The notes under the pieces: model-generated
Databases searched by the model: none
What the model saw: the letters and a program-made list of their open reading frames with translations, nothing else
What the model was told of the DNA's origin: nothing
Assembly: GCA_021776135.1 (NCBI GenBank)
Contig: JAJFGL010000036.1
Span: 62,001 to 126,000 of the forward strand
Origin: Kiloniellaceae bacterium
Lineage (GTDB): Bacteria; Pseudomonadota; Alphaproteobacteria; Kiloniellales; J153
Reading direction: 5' to 3'
DNA length: 64,000 bases
Position numbers and translations under genes: made by a program
Shown here: positions 28,774 to 38,427 of the stretch, piece after piece
Position numbering within the stretch: the stretch's first letter is position 1
How the letters are laid out: each line of letters opens with the position of its first letter

Positions 28774-29750
28774 GCGTAGGCCAGCACCCGGCGCGCCGTG
28801 CGCAGGATCCGCTCCTCAGTCGGCATGTAGTCGGTCTCCAGGCGGGGCAAGGGCATCACCGTATCGTAGCCGGCCACGCGCTGTACCGGGGCGAGCAAGT
28901 TGACTAACCCCCGGTTGGCGAGGCCGGCGGCGATCTCCGCGCCCACGCCGCCGCTCAGGGGGGCCTCGTGTACGATTACACAACGCCCGGTCCGCTCTAC
29001 CGAGGACAGGATCGCCGCCATATCCAGGGGTTTCAGGGTGGCCACGTCGATCACCTCGGCTTCGACACCCTCGGCGGCAAGGATTTCGGCCGCCGCCAGG
29101 GTCTCGACGACCATCGCGCCCCAGGTGACCAGGGTCATGTCGCGCCCCGCGCGCAGCGTGAAGCACTGGTCCAGGGGCGCCGCGATGCCGTCATCGGCGA
29201 TATCTTCCTTTAGTGCCCGGTAGATTCGTTTCGGTTCCAGGAATACGACCGGGTCGGGATCGCGAATCGCGGCCAGCAACAGACCGTAGGCGCGCGCCGG
29301 GGAGGACGGGATGACCACTCTAATGCCGGGGATGTGGGCGAACAGGGCTTCCATGCTTTCCGAATGATGTTCCGGCGCATGAATGCCGCCGCCAAAGGGC
29401 GCGCGGATCACCAGGGGGCAAGTCAGGCGGCCGCGCGTCCGGTTTCTCAGGCGGCCGGCGTGGTTCAAAATTTGGTCGATCGCGGGATAGATGAAGCCCA
29501 TGAACTGGTATTCTACCACGGGCCGGAAACCTTGTGCCCCGAGGCCGACCGCCAAGCCGGCGAACAGGGATTCGGAGAGCGGCGTATCCATGACCCGGCC
29601 GGCGCCGAAGCGCGCGATAAGATCGGCGGTGGCCCGGAACACGCCGCCGTCGACGCCGATATCCTCACCAAGGAGCAGGACGGTTTCATCATCTTCCATG
29701 GCGCACGCCAGAGCCAGACCCACCGCCTCGACAAGTGTGGCCTCGGTCAT
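28770..29750 (-). CDS. branched-chain 2-oxo acid dehydrogenase E1 beta subunit
   Basis: This 326-residue transketolase-like subunit contains LLGEDIGVDGGVFRAT, TPLSESLFAGLAVGLG and PVVEYQFMGFIYPAIDQILN, the standard E1 beta segments, and GGGIHAPEHHSESMEALFAH with the conserved histidines near the active site. Together with E1 alpha it performs thiamine-diphosphate dependent decarboxylation of 2-oxo acids. The spacing (ATGA overlaps on both sides) shows translational coupling with E1 alpha and E2. Confidence 0.92.
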   Translation of the reverse strand: MTEATLVEAVGLALACAMEDDETVLLLGEDIGVDGGVFRATADLIARFGAGRVMDTPLSESLFAGLAVGLGAQGFRPVVEYQFMGFIYPAIDQILNHAGRLRNRTRGRLTCPLVIRAPFGGGIHAPEHHSESMEALFAHIPGIRVVIPSSPARAYGLLLAAIRDPDPVVFLEPKRIYRALKEDIADDGIAAPLDQCFTLRAGRDMTLVTWGAMVVETLAAAEILAAEGVEAEVIDVATLKPLDMAAILSSVERTGRCVIVHEAPLSGGVGAEIAAGLANRGLVNLLAPVQRVAGYDTVMPLPRLETDYMPTEERILRTARRVLAYA

Positions 29751-30817
29751 GATTCACTTGCCTCTTCGACTTCCGCGCGCTGTTCGGCAAGTGCCGTGGG
29801 AAGTACGGCGTAGAGATGGTCGAACATGGCCGTGGGGGGCAACGGCGGCGTGGCAAGATATTCGGATACGGCGGCTTCGACCTGCGCCGCGCAGTCGGCG
29901 ATCAGGGTTTCCTCCTCCGCCTTGGTCCAGGTTTCAGACTCGATCAGATATTGGCGCAGACGCGAAATCGGTTCTTCCTTCCAGCGCGCGCTCACCTCGG
30001 CATCGTCGCGGTAGCGGCTCGCGTCGTCCGCCGTCGTGTGATCGCTGAGGCGGTAGGTGAGCGCTTCTACCAGGGCCGGGCCCTTACCGGCACGGGCTCG
30101 CTCGATGGCCAATCCGACCGCATGGCGGACGGCGATGACATCGTTACCGTCGACCTGCATCCCCGGGATACCCGCCGCGATGCCCTTCTGCGCGAGAGTT
30201 TCGGCCGCCGTTTGGCGGCTGCGCGGTACCGAGATCGCCCAGAGATTGTTGTTGACGACAAAGACCACCGGCAGGTTTTGCACACCGGCGAAGTTCATGG
30301 CCTCGTAGACATCGCCGCGCGAAGTCGCCCCGTCGCCGAAGACGCAAACCGCGACCCGCGCTTCGCCGCGCAATTGGAAGGCGCGGGCGACGCCGGCCGC
30401 GTGCGGCGCGTGGGTTCCGACGGGGATGCAAATCGGAAAATCCTCGCGCGGGCCGGCGAAATCGCTGCCGCGCTCGTCACCGCCCCAGTAGAGCAGAATT
30501 TCCGTCATCCGCACACCGCGCAGGATTTGCCCGCCTTGCTCGCGGAACGAGGGCAGGAACACGTCCTCCGCCCGCATGGCGGCGGCGGTCCCGACGGGTA
30601 CGGCCTCCTGTCCCAGGGACGAGGCGTAGGTGCCCAAGCGCCCGGTGCGCTGCAAGGAGACCGCCTTGGCGTCGAAGGTGCGGGTCAGGACCATGGCCTT
30701 GTAGAGATCGATCAGGGCCTCACGGTTTTGCGCGAAAGCGGGTAGGGCCTGGGTTGCTTGGCCCTTGGGGTCCAGGAAGCGTGTGTGCTCGATGGTGAAT
30801 GAAGCGATCTGGGTCAT
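29747..30817 (-). CDS. branched-chain 2-oxo acid dehydrogenase E1 alpha subunit
   Basis: This 356-residue subunit carries the thiamine diphosphate motif from [20 protein letters not shown] to [12 protein letters not shown]. The regulatory-loop equivalent includes [17 protein letters not shown], which resembles the branched-chain group more than pyruvate dehydrogenases. It catalyses decarboxylation of 2-oxoisocaproate and related acids. It overlaps the upstream acyl-CoA ligase gene by 4 bp. The chain usp - ligase - E1a - E1b - E2 - leucine dehydrogenase probably forms one operon for branched-chain amino acid breakdown. Confidence 0.92.
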   Translation of the reverse strand: MTQIASFTIEHTRFLDPKGQATQALPAFAQNREALIDLYKAMVLTRTFDAKAVSLQRTGRLGTYASSLGQEAVPVGTAAAMRAEDVFLPSFREQGGQILRGVRMTEILLYWGGDERGSDFAGPREDFPICIPVGTHAPHAAGVARAFQLRGEARVAVCVFGDGATSRGDVYEAMNFAGVQNLPVVFVVNNNLWAISVPRSRQTAAETLAQKGIAAGIPGMQVDGNDVIAVRHAVGLAIERARAGKGPALVEALTYRLSDHTTADDASRYRDDAEVSARWKEEPISRLRQYLIESETWTKAEEETLIADCAAQVEAAVSEYLATPPLPPTAMFDHLYAVLPTALAEQRAEVEEASES

Positions 30818-32502
30818 CGTTCAGGTGTTTTTTCTAGTTCTTCGGCCATGCGCTTTCTCATGACGTATTTCTGGACCTTGCCCGTGACCGTCATGGGGAA
30901 CGCCTCGACCAACTTGACATAGCGCGGGATCTTGAAATGCGCGATCTTGCCCTTGCAGAACTCTCGGATGTCAGCCTCGGTGGCGGTCTCGCCGGGGCGC
31001 AACTTGATCCAGGCGCAGACCTCCTCGCCGTACTTCGGGTCGGGCACACCGATCACCTGCACGTCCTCGATCTTCGGGTTGGTGAAGAGAAATTCCTCGA
31101 TCTCGCGCGGAAAGATGTTCTCGCCGCCCCGGATCAGCATGTCCTTGATCCGGCCGACGATATCGCAATACCCCTCCGCATCGAGGGTCGCGATGTCGCC
31201 GGTGCGGATCCAGTGGGCCTGGTCGATGGCCTCCGCCGTTTTCTTGGGATCGTCCCAGTATCCCGGCATGACGCAGTATCCGCGAGTCAGGAGCTCGCCC
31301 GGCGTTCCGGCCGGTACGATCCGTCCTTCAGGGTCCACGATCTTGACCTCGGTATGCGGCAGGACGCGCCCGACGGTGGTGACCCTGCGCTCCAACGGAT
31401 CGTGGACCGAGGTCTCGAAGCTGACCGGCCCAGTTTCGGTCATGCCGTAGGCGATGGTTATTTCATTCAGGTGCATCTCGCCGATCAGGCGCTTCATCAG
31501 CTCTATGGCGCAGGGCGCGCCGGCTATGATCCCGGTCCGCAAGGAGGACAAATCGAAACGCTTGAACTCGGGGTGGTCGATTTCCGCGATGAACATGGTC
31601 GGCACGCCGTGCAGGGCCGTACAATGCTCGGCCTCAATCGTGCGCAGAACCTCCAGCGGATCGAAACCTTCCGAAGGAAACACCATGGCCGTGCCGTGAG
31701 CGGCGCAGGCAAGCGTGCCGAGGACCATGCCAAAACAGTGATACATCGGCACAGGAATGCACAAGCGGTCTTGCTCGCTCAGTTCCATGGTTTCGCCCAC
31801 GAAGAACGCGTTATTGACGATGTTGTGGTGGGTCAGCGCCGCCGCCTTGGGCGTCCCGGTCGTGCCGCTGGTAAATTGAATGTTGATCGGATCGTCGAAC
31901 TGCAATTCGCCGGCAAGCTCGCTCAGGCGCCGGTACTCCGCCTCGCCGCCGCGCTCCAGCACCTCTGCGAAATTCAACATGGCGGGATCGCTCTCCCGGT
32001 CCAAGCGGATGACGAGACGCAGGTCCGGCAGCCGCGCGGCCCGCAGCTCGCCCGGCGCGGCATGCTTCAGTTCCGGCGCGATCTCCTTGAGCATGGCGAT
32101 ATAGTCGCTGGTCTTGAACCGCGTGGCCGCGATCAGCGCCTTACAGCCGACCTTATTGAGGGCGTATTCCAGTTCGGGCAAGCGGTAAGCCGGATTGACG
32201 TTGACCAGGACCAGGCCGGCCTTGGCGGAGGCGAATTGAGCGATCACCCATTCGGCGTTGTTCGGCGACCAGATACCGATACGTTCGCCCGGTTTCATGC
32301 CAAGACCGATCAGACCGGCGGCAAGGGAGTCGACCTGCCGCCGCAACTCGAGCCAGGTCCAGCGGACATTCTGGTGGCGCACGACCAGGGCCTCTCCCCC
32401 GGGGAACCGGGCCACGGTCCGGTCGAATAGCTGTCCGACGGTTAGGCCGAGAAGCGGGGTGGGACTGACACCGTGAACGTAGCTGAGGGCAAAGGCGGTC
32501 AT
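30814..32502 (-). CDS. AMP-forming acyl-CoA ligase
   Basis: This 562-residue member of the ANL superfamily has the P-loop [20 protein letters not shown], the [12 protein letters not shown] motif, the hinge [20 protein letters not shown] and the catalytic lysine near the C-terminus in [16 protein letters not shown]. It activates a carboxylic acid to an acyl-adenylate and then to a CoA thioester. The substrate chain length is not evident; next to branched-chain keto acid enzymes, a short or branched acid is plausible. I choose the ATG at 32502 ([19 protein letters not shown]). The longer frame would overlap the neighbouring usp gene. The gap to that gene is 46 bp. Confidence 0.88.
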   Translation of the reverse strand: MTAFALSYVHGVSPTPLLGLTVGQLFDRTVARFPGGEALVVRHQNVRWTWLELRRQVDSLAAGLIGLGMKPGERIGIWSPNNAEWVIAQFASAKAGLVLVNVNPAYRLPELEYALNKVGCKALIAATRFKTSDYIAMLKEIAPELKHAAPGELRAARLPDLRLVIRLDRESDPAMLNFAEVLERGGEAEYRRLSELAGELQFDDPINIQFTSGTTGTPKAAALTHHNIVNNAFFVGETMELSEQDRLCIPVPMYHCFGMVLGTLACAAHGTAMVFPSEGFDPLEVLRTIEAEHCTALHGVPTMFIAEIDHPEFKRFDLSSLRTGIIAGAPCAIELMKRLIGEMHLNEITIAYGMTETGPVSFETSVHDPLERRVTTVGRVLPHTEVKIVDPEGRIVPAGTPGELLTRGYCVMPGYWDDPKKTAEAIDQAHWIRTGDIATLDAEGYCDIVGRIKDMLIRGGENIFPREIEEFLFTNPKIEDVQVIGVPDPKYGEEVCAWIKLRPGETATEADIREFCKGKIAHFKIPRYVKLVEAFPMTVTGKVQKYVMRKRMAEELEKTPER

Positions 32503-32548
32503 GGTCGATATCTTTCGGGCGAAGCGGCCCTTTGCACTCGGCGATTGC

Positions 32549-33007
32549 CTACTTGACGGTGAGGCAATCGCAGTCGGTCGCTTGCGCGACCTTGTGCGAA
32601 ACGCTGCCGAGAAAGATACCTGCCAAGTCGCCAAGTCCACGGCGGCCCATGACGATTAAATCGACACCCTTCGTCTTTACGTAGTCCGCGATAAGAGTAG
32701 CCGGATCGCCGCTCCTCAGCATGACATCGCAAGACTTCACGCCATTGTTCCGGGCCAAGGTTTCGGCGTTCCTGAGAATCTCCTTTCCCGCGTTTTCAAT
32801 GAGATCTTGTTCGCTTATGCGAACATGCTCTAGCTCTGAGTAAGCCTTGAGTTCCTTGGGAACGGCAAGGCTGCCGGATTGGGTGAGAACGTGTATCAAT
32901 GTCAAGGTAGCGTCGTAGCGTTGCGCCATTTCCGCCGCGGCTAGCACCGCGCGTTTGGCATGTTCGGAACCGTCGACAGGAACGAGAAGATGCGTGAACA
33001 TGGCCAT
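32549..33007 (-). CDS. universal stress protein, single domain
   Basis: This 152-residue UspA-type protein starts [20 protein letters not shown]. It contains the ATP-binding pattern [20 protein letters not shown], corresponding to G-x2-G-x9-G-S. It therefore probably binds ATP, unlike the two-domain protein at 20337. It heads a unit with the acyl-CoA ligase and keto acid dehydrogenase genes. A perfect FNR/FixK-type box lies 69 bp upstream, so induction at low oxygen is likely. It may help survival under growth arrest. Confidence 0.92.
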   Translation of the reverse strand: MAMFTHLLVPVDGSEHAKRAVLAAAEMAQRYDATLTLIHVLTQSGSLAVPKELKAYSELEHVRISEQDLIENAGKEILRNAETLARNNGVKSCDVMLRSGDPATLIADYVKTKGVDLIVMGRRGLGDLAGIFLGSVSHKVAQATDCDCLTVK

Positions 33008-33076
33008 GGATCCACTTTCCTTTGTGCCTACAACTATAGATCAAGGTATTTCTATGCGCCTAGCAGTGCGTTTTCC

Positions 33077-33090
33077 TTGACCTAGGTCAA
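33077..33090. promoter_or_regulatory. FNR/FixK-type box between two usp genes
   Basis: TTGACCTAGGTCAA is a perfect 14-bp palindrome and fits TTGAC-N4-GTCAA. It lies 69 bp upstream of the usp gene on the minus strand and 179 bp upstream of the divergent two-domain usp gene, so control of the former is more likely. Predicted transcript start is near 33042. Confidence 0.7.
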
Positions 33091-33269
33091 ACGGCCCTCA
33101 GTCGAGGAAGGCGACCGCTTTGATTTCCGCGGCGGCCTGTAGCTGAGTGGCATTCCCTTACGGCCTGAAATCGATATGGTACTTAGCTTTTGGAGACTGG
33201 TTCGGAATAAACTGAAGGTATGGACGCGCCTTGTTACGGTGTCAGGTGCGCCAGAATGGAGTTCGTTTA

Positions 33270-34157
33270 ATGCCCATCAGGAAGATCCTCGTACCGATGA
33301 GCGGCCAATACGACCCGGCTGACCCCGAATCGCTTGAAAAGCCCGCCCTGGAGACCGCGTTCAACCTTGGCCGCCGATTCAATGCGCATGTCGAGGTGTT
33401 TTGCATGGAAGCCCAACCGAGCGAGGCGCGTGGCCACTTGGCCCCCTGGATGCCTCGGCTGGCGGTGGAAGACCTCCTGAACATGATCGAAAAGGAAAGC
33501 GACAAGCGCCGCGAACGGGCTCGCGAGCTGTTTGAAGCGGTGGCGGGCCGCTTCTCGGCGCCCCGTATTTCACAGCCGGACCCTGAAGCCGGTTTTTCCG
33601 TCTGCTTTCTTGAGCAGGTAGGGGAGATAGGCGGATCGTTATCGATTCGCGGTCGGCTAGCCGATCTGATCGTGACGGCATGCTTTCCGTTGGACGAGTA
33701 CGCTAGCGTACCTCCGATGTTGGAAGTCGCGCTGCGCGAGACTGGCCGGCCACTTTTGATCTCTCGCTCAACGGTTAGTAAAAATTTCGGGCAGAAGATT
33801 GCGATTGCCTGGAATGGAAGTGCCGAGGCGGCGCGCGCGGTGGACCTGGCGCTGGAATTTCTGACCGGCGCGGATGAGGTGGTCGTAATTACCGTAAACG
33901 AGAATGGATCGTTCGAGCCAAGTGGCGACAGTCTGGCGGAATACCTGCAATGGCATGGCGTTCGTTGCCGAACCGTGGCGGTGGACGGCAGCGCCGCTTC
34001 TGCCGGCTTAATTCTCCAGGAGCAGGTCTATAAGGCAGGTGCGGACATGTTGGTTATGGGTGCCTATACCCGCGATCGCGTCCGGCGCGTGATCTTCGGT
34101 GGGGTCACCGGCGAGGTGCTCGCGCGAATGACCGTTCCGGTTCTAATGGTCGATTGA
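33270..34157 (+). CDS. universal stress protein, two-domain
   Basis: This 295-residue tandem USP is read from the ATG at 33270, preceded by a good ribosome site (ATGGAG, 8 nt upstream). The first domain starts MPIRKILVPMSGQYDP; the second starts KIAIAWNGSAEAARAVDLAL and ends with an ATP-site-like MGAYTRDRVRRVIFGGVTGE. The second half resembles proteins that recur near FNR-controlled genes. It is divergent from the usp gene at 33007. The next 50 bp lead into a frameshifted gene. Confidence 0.85.
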   Translation: MPIRKILVPMSGQYDPADPESLEKPALETAFNLGRRFNAHVEVFCMEAQPSEARGHLAPWMPRLAVEDLLNMIEKESDKRRERARELFEAVAGRFSAPRISQPDPEAGFSVCFLEQVGEIGGSLSIRGRLADLIVTACFPLDEYASVPPMLEVALRETGRPLLISRSTVSKNFGQKIAIAWNGSAEAARAVDLALEFLTGADEVVVITVNENGSFEPSGDSLAEYLQWHGVRCRTVAVDGSAASAGLILQEQVYKAGADMLVMGAYTRDRVRRVIFGGVTGEVLARMTVPVLMVD

Positions 34158-34206
34158 AACCGGCGATCGGCTGACTCCACTAGGAACAGGCCGTTTCACG
34201 ACGGCG

Positions 34207-34568
34207 TTATTTACACGCACCTTCGGTTTTCAAGGCGTTCATGAGCACGAAGGCGACGTGGTCATTGTCGGCGTATTCCGTCCGCATTGGGTTCATCGGC
34301 TTTTCGATTTCCCGATCGATTACCTCGATCAGCCTCGACCCCGGAATAGGCTTGGGCGAAGCGCAAATGACCGGTCGCCCGACGGTCCTTGCGCATAGAA
34401 GACACTTTCGTACATGGCGCTAAGGACGAACTCGAGCGTGGGGCGATCGGATCGCTTGAGCTCTCGATATCGGCCAAGGTCGAACCACGCCTGCGCGGAC
34501 GCTGGAACGGCCCAAATCAAGGTGAACAACACGGCCGCCAAGAGACCATGCTTCAAGGGAGCGATCAT
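34207..34568 (-). pseudogene. frameshifted small secreted protein (Rap1a/Tai-like?)
   Basis: The first part, from the ATG at 34568, encodes a clear signal peptide (MIAPLKHGLLAAVLFTLIWA, then Ala-rich cleavage site) and a mature start FDLGRYRELKRSDRPTLEFV followed by LSAMYESVFYAQ. Just after that, the frame is lost; a different frame continues with VGRPVICASPKPIPGSRLIE, then IEKPMNPM, NDHVAFVLMNALKTEG and a stop at 34207. The two halves join well with one missing base near 34390, so it is a single 120-residue periplasmic protein with a frameshift. It may resemble the Rap1a/Tai small-protein group. A sequencing error cannot be excluded. Confidence 0.6.
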
Positions 34569-34735
34569 TCTGTTCGTTCTCCAATCGAGACATTGTGGAG
34601 AAGGGGCCGGCTTGCGCTGCACCATCGGCCAGTATCAGCCGCTTTCGGCGCGCAAGGCATGAGTGTGGACGTCGTGGGCGGAGTGATTGGAGAGGATTTT
34701 CCTCGCTCGCTGCTCGTGCTCCTCGTCCCTGGTTC

Positions 34736-35980
34736 TTACCCACGCAGCGCCTCCACGCCCTCCGGCCAGACAACGGCTTTCACGTGATCGCTCCACGCTT
34801 CCAGGGCTTCGCGCTGCTCTTTCTGGTAATCGTAATGGTCATAGGCTTCACCGGCCGTCTTCGGCGGGGAGTGATGCAGTACCTTGTCCTTGACGTGTGG
34901 CGGGACGCCGAGGGCGCCCAGGCGCGTCTTGAGCGTGTGGCGAGCGGCATGGAAGGTGAAGCCCACAACTTGTGGTTTGCCGCCATCCTCGGGCTTGCAG
35001 GCATCCTCTACGGCCAACTGGAACTTGTTCCAGCCGTTCATCGGCCGTCCGGTCTTGCGGCTTGGGAAAACCAGCGGGCTCCCCTGTATACGGGGCAGGC
35101 TCTTAAGGACGCGCACGGCCAGACTAGGCAGGGGCATCTTGTGCTCGCGTACATTCTTGGACCGTGAGGCAGGAAGGGTCCAGAACCCTTCCTCTAGGTC
35201 TAACTCATTCCAAGTTAGACCTGCCAACTCGCCTCTCCGCTTGCCTGTCAGCAGAGCGGGTTTCACGAAGACTGAGCGGTGAGGTCCCAGCTTGTCTACG
35301 CCGCGCCAGAGAGCCTTGATTTCTTCGTCCGAGTAGTGCCGCTCGCGCGGCTTCTCTCCATCGAACGGGCGCTCGACGCCCTCGCAGGGGCTAAACGCGA
35401 TCTTGTCGCGGCCTGCGCACCACTTGAAGAACGTCCGAAAGGCTGCGTGTGTTCGATTGGCCAGATATGACTTCTTCTCCGCCATGATCCTGTCCAACAC
35501 GTCGTGGATATCCCGGCGGGTGATCTCCGCAAGCGGCTTGTGCAGCCAGTCGGCCCCGCCCTTGCGGAGAAGTCGCTTGGTCGCATCTGCCGTGCGGTTG
35601 CCTTTCTTTCCGACCTGATATTTCGTGTGATAGTCTTGGACTGCCTTTTCATAGGTCTCCGGGCCGTCCTCCGGCTCGTTGTAGCGGCTATCCCGGGCTG
35701 GGTCGGCTCCTTGGTCCCGAATTGCGATCCGCGCATCCCTGGCGGTCTGCCGGGCCAGGGCGAGGCTTAACTCGCCCAGCCGGCCAATAGTCCAGCGAGT
35801 GAGCCTGCCCTTGTACGGTCCAGACCTCGGCCGATAGTGCATGATGAAGGAGCGCATGCCCTTGGATGTAACGCGGAGCGCGAAGCCGGGGAGATCAGGG
35901 TCGGGGTATTCCTTCTGTCCAGACGCCGGGACGGGGAGGCGGTTGACGCTGGTCGCGGTGAGCTTCTTTCGCATAGCCAC
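34736..35980 (-). CDS. tyrosine recombinase / integrase (tRNA-targeting island type)
   Basis: This 414-residue integrase has an N-terminal arm-binding DUF4102-type domain (KLTATSVNRLPVPASGQKEY, DPDLPGFALRV), a SAM-like core-binding domain and a catalytic domain. Active-site residues visible are Arg in TGKRRGELAGLTW, the HAARHTLKTRLGALG box (H-x-x-R) and the nucleophile Tyr in AYDHYDYQKEQREAL. It is complete. It reads away from the tRNA-Lys fragment at 36129 and begins about 150 bp from it, as is common for integrases of elements inserted at tRNA 3' ends. Confidence 0.92.
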   Translation of the reverse strand: MAMRKKLTATSVNRLPVPASGQKEYPDPDLPGFALRVTSKGMRSFIMHYRPRSGPYKGRLTRWTIGRLGELSLALARQTARDARIAIRDQGADPARDSRYNEPEDGPETYEKAVQDYHTKYQVGKKGNRTADATKRLLRKGGADWLHKPLAEITRRDIHDVLDRIMAEKKSYLANRTHAAFRTFFKWCAGRDKIAFSPCEGVERPFDGEKPRERHYSDEEIKALWRGVDKLGPHRSVFVKPALLTGKRRGELAGLTWNELDLEEGFWTLPASRSKNVREHKMPLPSLAVRVLKSLPRIQGSPLVFPSRKTGRPMNGWNKFQLAVEDACKPEDGGKPQVVGFTFHAARHTLKTRLGALGVPPHVKDKVLHHSPPKTAGEAYDHYDYQKEQREALEAWSDHVKAVVWPEGVEALRG

Positions 35981-35990
35981 ATGCCCTCCG

Positions 35991-36010
35991 AGGCAACACT
36001 AGGCAACACT
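35991..36010. repeat. tandem 10-bp repeat upstream of the integrase gene
   Basis: AGGCAACACT occurs twice in direct succession (35991-36000 and 36001-36010), 10-30 bp upstream of the integrase start and about 120 bp from the att core. Short direct repeats at this place could be arm sites for the integrase; no functional evidence is available. Confidence 0.4.
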
Positions 36011-36128
36011 TTTGTCTGAAACAGAGCATTGCCTTGTGAAGGGAAATGTAAGGTTATCTAACTGGTGCATCAAGAAAAACTTGTAACCTGGCACGTGTCT
36101 GAAAGCCAAAGAAAAGGTAGACTATTTC

Positions 36129-36179
36129 ACTTTTAATCAGCGGGTCACAGGTTCGAATCCTGTCGGGCTCACCAAGGAT
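36129..36179 (+). other. attachment site: 3' half of a tRNA-Lys(TTT) gene
   Basis: The sequence from ACTTTTAATCAGC through the T-arm (ACAGG TTCGAAT CCTGT) to CGGGCTCACCA is the 3' half of a tRNA-Lys with the anticodon TTT. The upstream bases do not form the acceptor, D-arm or 5' anticodon strand, so no functional tRNA is made. This is the displaced 3' fragment left or brought by integration of a mobile element into a tRNA-Lys gene. A second such fragment lies at 50204. Confidence 0.85.
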
Positions 36180-36180
36180 A

Positions 36181-36459
36181 TCACGCCAAACCCTGCCGCC
36201 GCCGCACCCGTTCGCGGTGGACGATGTAGAGGCCGCTGGCGGCGATGATGAGGGCGCCCAGAATCGTCCAGCGGTCGGGCAGGTCGCCGAAGACCGCGTA
36301 GCCAACTAGAGTGGCCCAGATCAGATTGGTATAGCTGAAGGGCGCCACCGTGGCCGCCGGGGCGCTCTCGAAGGCCTTGATCAGGGTGAAGTGCCCGATG
36401 GTGCCGAAGACCCCCAGCATGGCCATGCCCGCCCAAGCGTTCATGTCCGGCGCGACCCA
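36181..36459 (-). pseudogene. truncated EamA/DMT transporter (C-terminal third)
   Basis: The frame encodes the final three membrane helices of the EamA permease at 50256-51152, ending with the same RRRQGLA and stop. The N-terminal two thirds are missing; homology ends at 36459 and the following DNA is unrelated. One amino acid change (Ser for Asn in the segment KAFESAPAATVAP) distinguishes it from the complete copy. No ribosome site precedes the internal ATG at 36444, so it is non-functional. Confidence 0.88.
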
Positions 36460-36667
36460 ATCGCCCGTCCGTCCGCTCAGTTCCCAGCTCCGACACTCCG
36501 GCGCCGGTGTCAGCTATCGAGCCCATTCCGTCCGGTGTACTGTCGGAACCGGTCATGATCGGCGCCGCGATCGAACGGGGAAAGATGACCTAACTCGGAA
36601 ACGAAGGCATGCTGCAGGTTGGAAGGCGCCAGTGTTTTGGAAAGCTAAGCAATCCCGCGCGCCTTGA

Positions 36668-38427
36668 TCACTCCGGCAAGCCTGCTTTGCGCAGGCCGTC
36701 TATCATGAGATTGGAATAGGCTGGATAGCGAAAGCGGGTCTCCTTCATGAACCGGTCGATGGTGAGGCCCGGGACCAGGTCCAGGAGGGATCTGATAACC
36801 GGTTGGGCCTCCGCGACCCGTCCGGCTTGGCCGAGGCTCGCCGCGAGCACTCGGTGCGTCGGGCTGAACCGCGGGTTCTCTTGAAGGGCCATCCGCGCCA
36901 GGTCGATGGCGCCGTCGAACCGATGCAGGAAAAAGTACGCAAAGGCCATGCCTGCCCGGGTCCGGTATGCTGCCGGGTCTATGGGACTGAGCCGCATGGC
37001 GCGCTCGAAGTGCTCGACCGCCTTGTCCGCGCGGCCCTTATAGGTGTTCACCCATCCGCTGAAAGCCCAGGCCTGAGCTGCGTTGGGATCGAGCTCGAGG
37101 GCCCGTGCGATGAGCGAGAGTCCCGTATCGAGAGTCTCGCCGAAGTACGCCTGGGTATAGCCCGACAACCAGAGAACTTCGGGATCTTGGCCGGCCACAT
37201 CCACGGCCGATTGTGCCAGTTTCAGTGCCGACGCGGCTTCCTGCTCGGCCGAGCACTACCCACCCTTGCGCCGGCCTCAAGGCATAGCACCAAGATTGCA
37301 GGGCCATGGCCGAGCCATAGCCGGAATCGAGTTCAAGGGCCGTGTCGAGCAGTCTGGTGGCTTCTCGATTTCCTTCCGCAGTCATCGCGTTGACATGCGG
37401 GAGGGCTCTCAGGAAACAGTCGTAGGCGTTGAGGTCTTCGGGTGGGCTTGCGCCTGGACCGCACAATCTCCGCCGTTCTAAGCTGCGGCTCGATGGCGCC
37501 GACGATACTTTCCGTCAATCTGTCCTGAAGTACGAAAACGTCCTCCAGAACCCCGTCGTAACGCTCGGCCCAGATATGCGAGCGGTCGATTGCATCGATC
37601 AGCTGAGCGGTCAATCGAATTCGATCACCTGCCTTCCGCACGCTGCCCACGACCAAGTAGCGCACGCCAAGCTCACGGGAAACCTGCTTCACATCCACCG
37701 CCCGCCCCTTGTAGGCAAAAGCCGAGTTGCGCGCGATGACAAATAGGGACCGGACCCGGCATAACGCGGTTGTGATCTCCTCGACCATGCCATCGGAGAA
37801 GTACTCCTGCTCGGGATCCCCACTCATGTTGTCGAAGGGCAGCACGACGATGGAGGGTTTATCCGGCAGCGGAAGGCTTGGTCCATCTGCCCTCGCCGCG
37901 GGCACAGCCCCCTTTGTCGGCGCAATCCGGAAGACGCGTACGGGGCGATGGATATTCTTAACCTCGACCTCGCCCAGATCCTCCAGCGCAATATCAATCT
38001 TGTCGCGCACTTGGTCGCGGGCCGCCCGGGACAGGCAGATGCCACCGGGCTCGGATAGGCTTTCCAGGCGCGCGGCAACGTTCACGCCGTCTCCATAGAT
38101 ATCATCGTCCTCAGCGATGATATCGCCGAGGTTGATTCCGACACGGAATTGGACGCATCTGTCCTGGGGAAGGTCCGCATTGCGTTCGGCCACGCCGTGT
38201 TGAATCTCTATGGCGCACTTAACCGCCTGCACGACGCTGGCAAACTCGACTAGCACACCGTCGCCCATGAGCTTAACAAGCCGCCCGTGATGCTCGGCGA
38301 TCTTGGCATCGAACACATCTCGGCGGATAGCCTTCAGGGCCTCGAGCGTGCCCACCTCGTCGATTTCCATCAGCCGGCTGTAGCCGACCACGTCAGCAAT
38401 AAGAACGGCCGCAAGCCTACGTTCCAC
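36668..38427 (-). pseudogene. adenylate/guanylate cyclase with TolB-like and TPR regions, two frameshifts
   Basis: From 38427 the protein starts with a class III cyclase domain (LIADVVGYSRLMEID, KLMGDGVLVEFA, GINLGDIIAEDDDIYGDGVN), then a TolB-like region (SIVVLPFDNMSGDPEQEYFS). Near 37444 the frame changes: the sequence RRKPT should continue as PPEDLNAYDCFLRALPHV, which is in another frame. Near 37250 it changes again, and the TPR part resumes as AEQEAASALKLAQSAV and runs to 36668. Both sites fit a single extra base, one in a run of Cs. An intact protein would be about 585 residues. It is either a decayed gene or contains two sequencing errors. Such proteins make or sense cyclic nucleotides in many alphaproteobacteria. 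Confidence 0.8.

Larger units (their letters stand above)
36129..36459. repeat. 331-bp direct repeat, left copy (tRNA-Lys 3' end plus EamA 3' end)
   Basis: This block aligns without gaps to 50204-50534, with 9 differences in 331 bp by my hand count. Most changes lie in the first 60 bp or at synonymous positions. It contains the tRNA-Lys fragment and the last 92 or so codons of an EamA transporter gene. Homology stops abruptly after CGCGACCCA in both copies. Confidence 0.9.

Noticed and set aside
36129-36179. Possible functional tRNA-Lys genes at 36129 and 50204
   Set aside because: Only the 3' half is present in both places; acceptor 5' strand, D-arm and 5' anticodon strand are missing.
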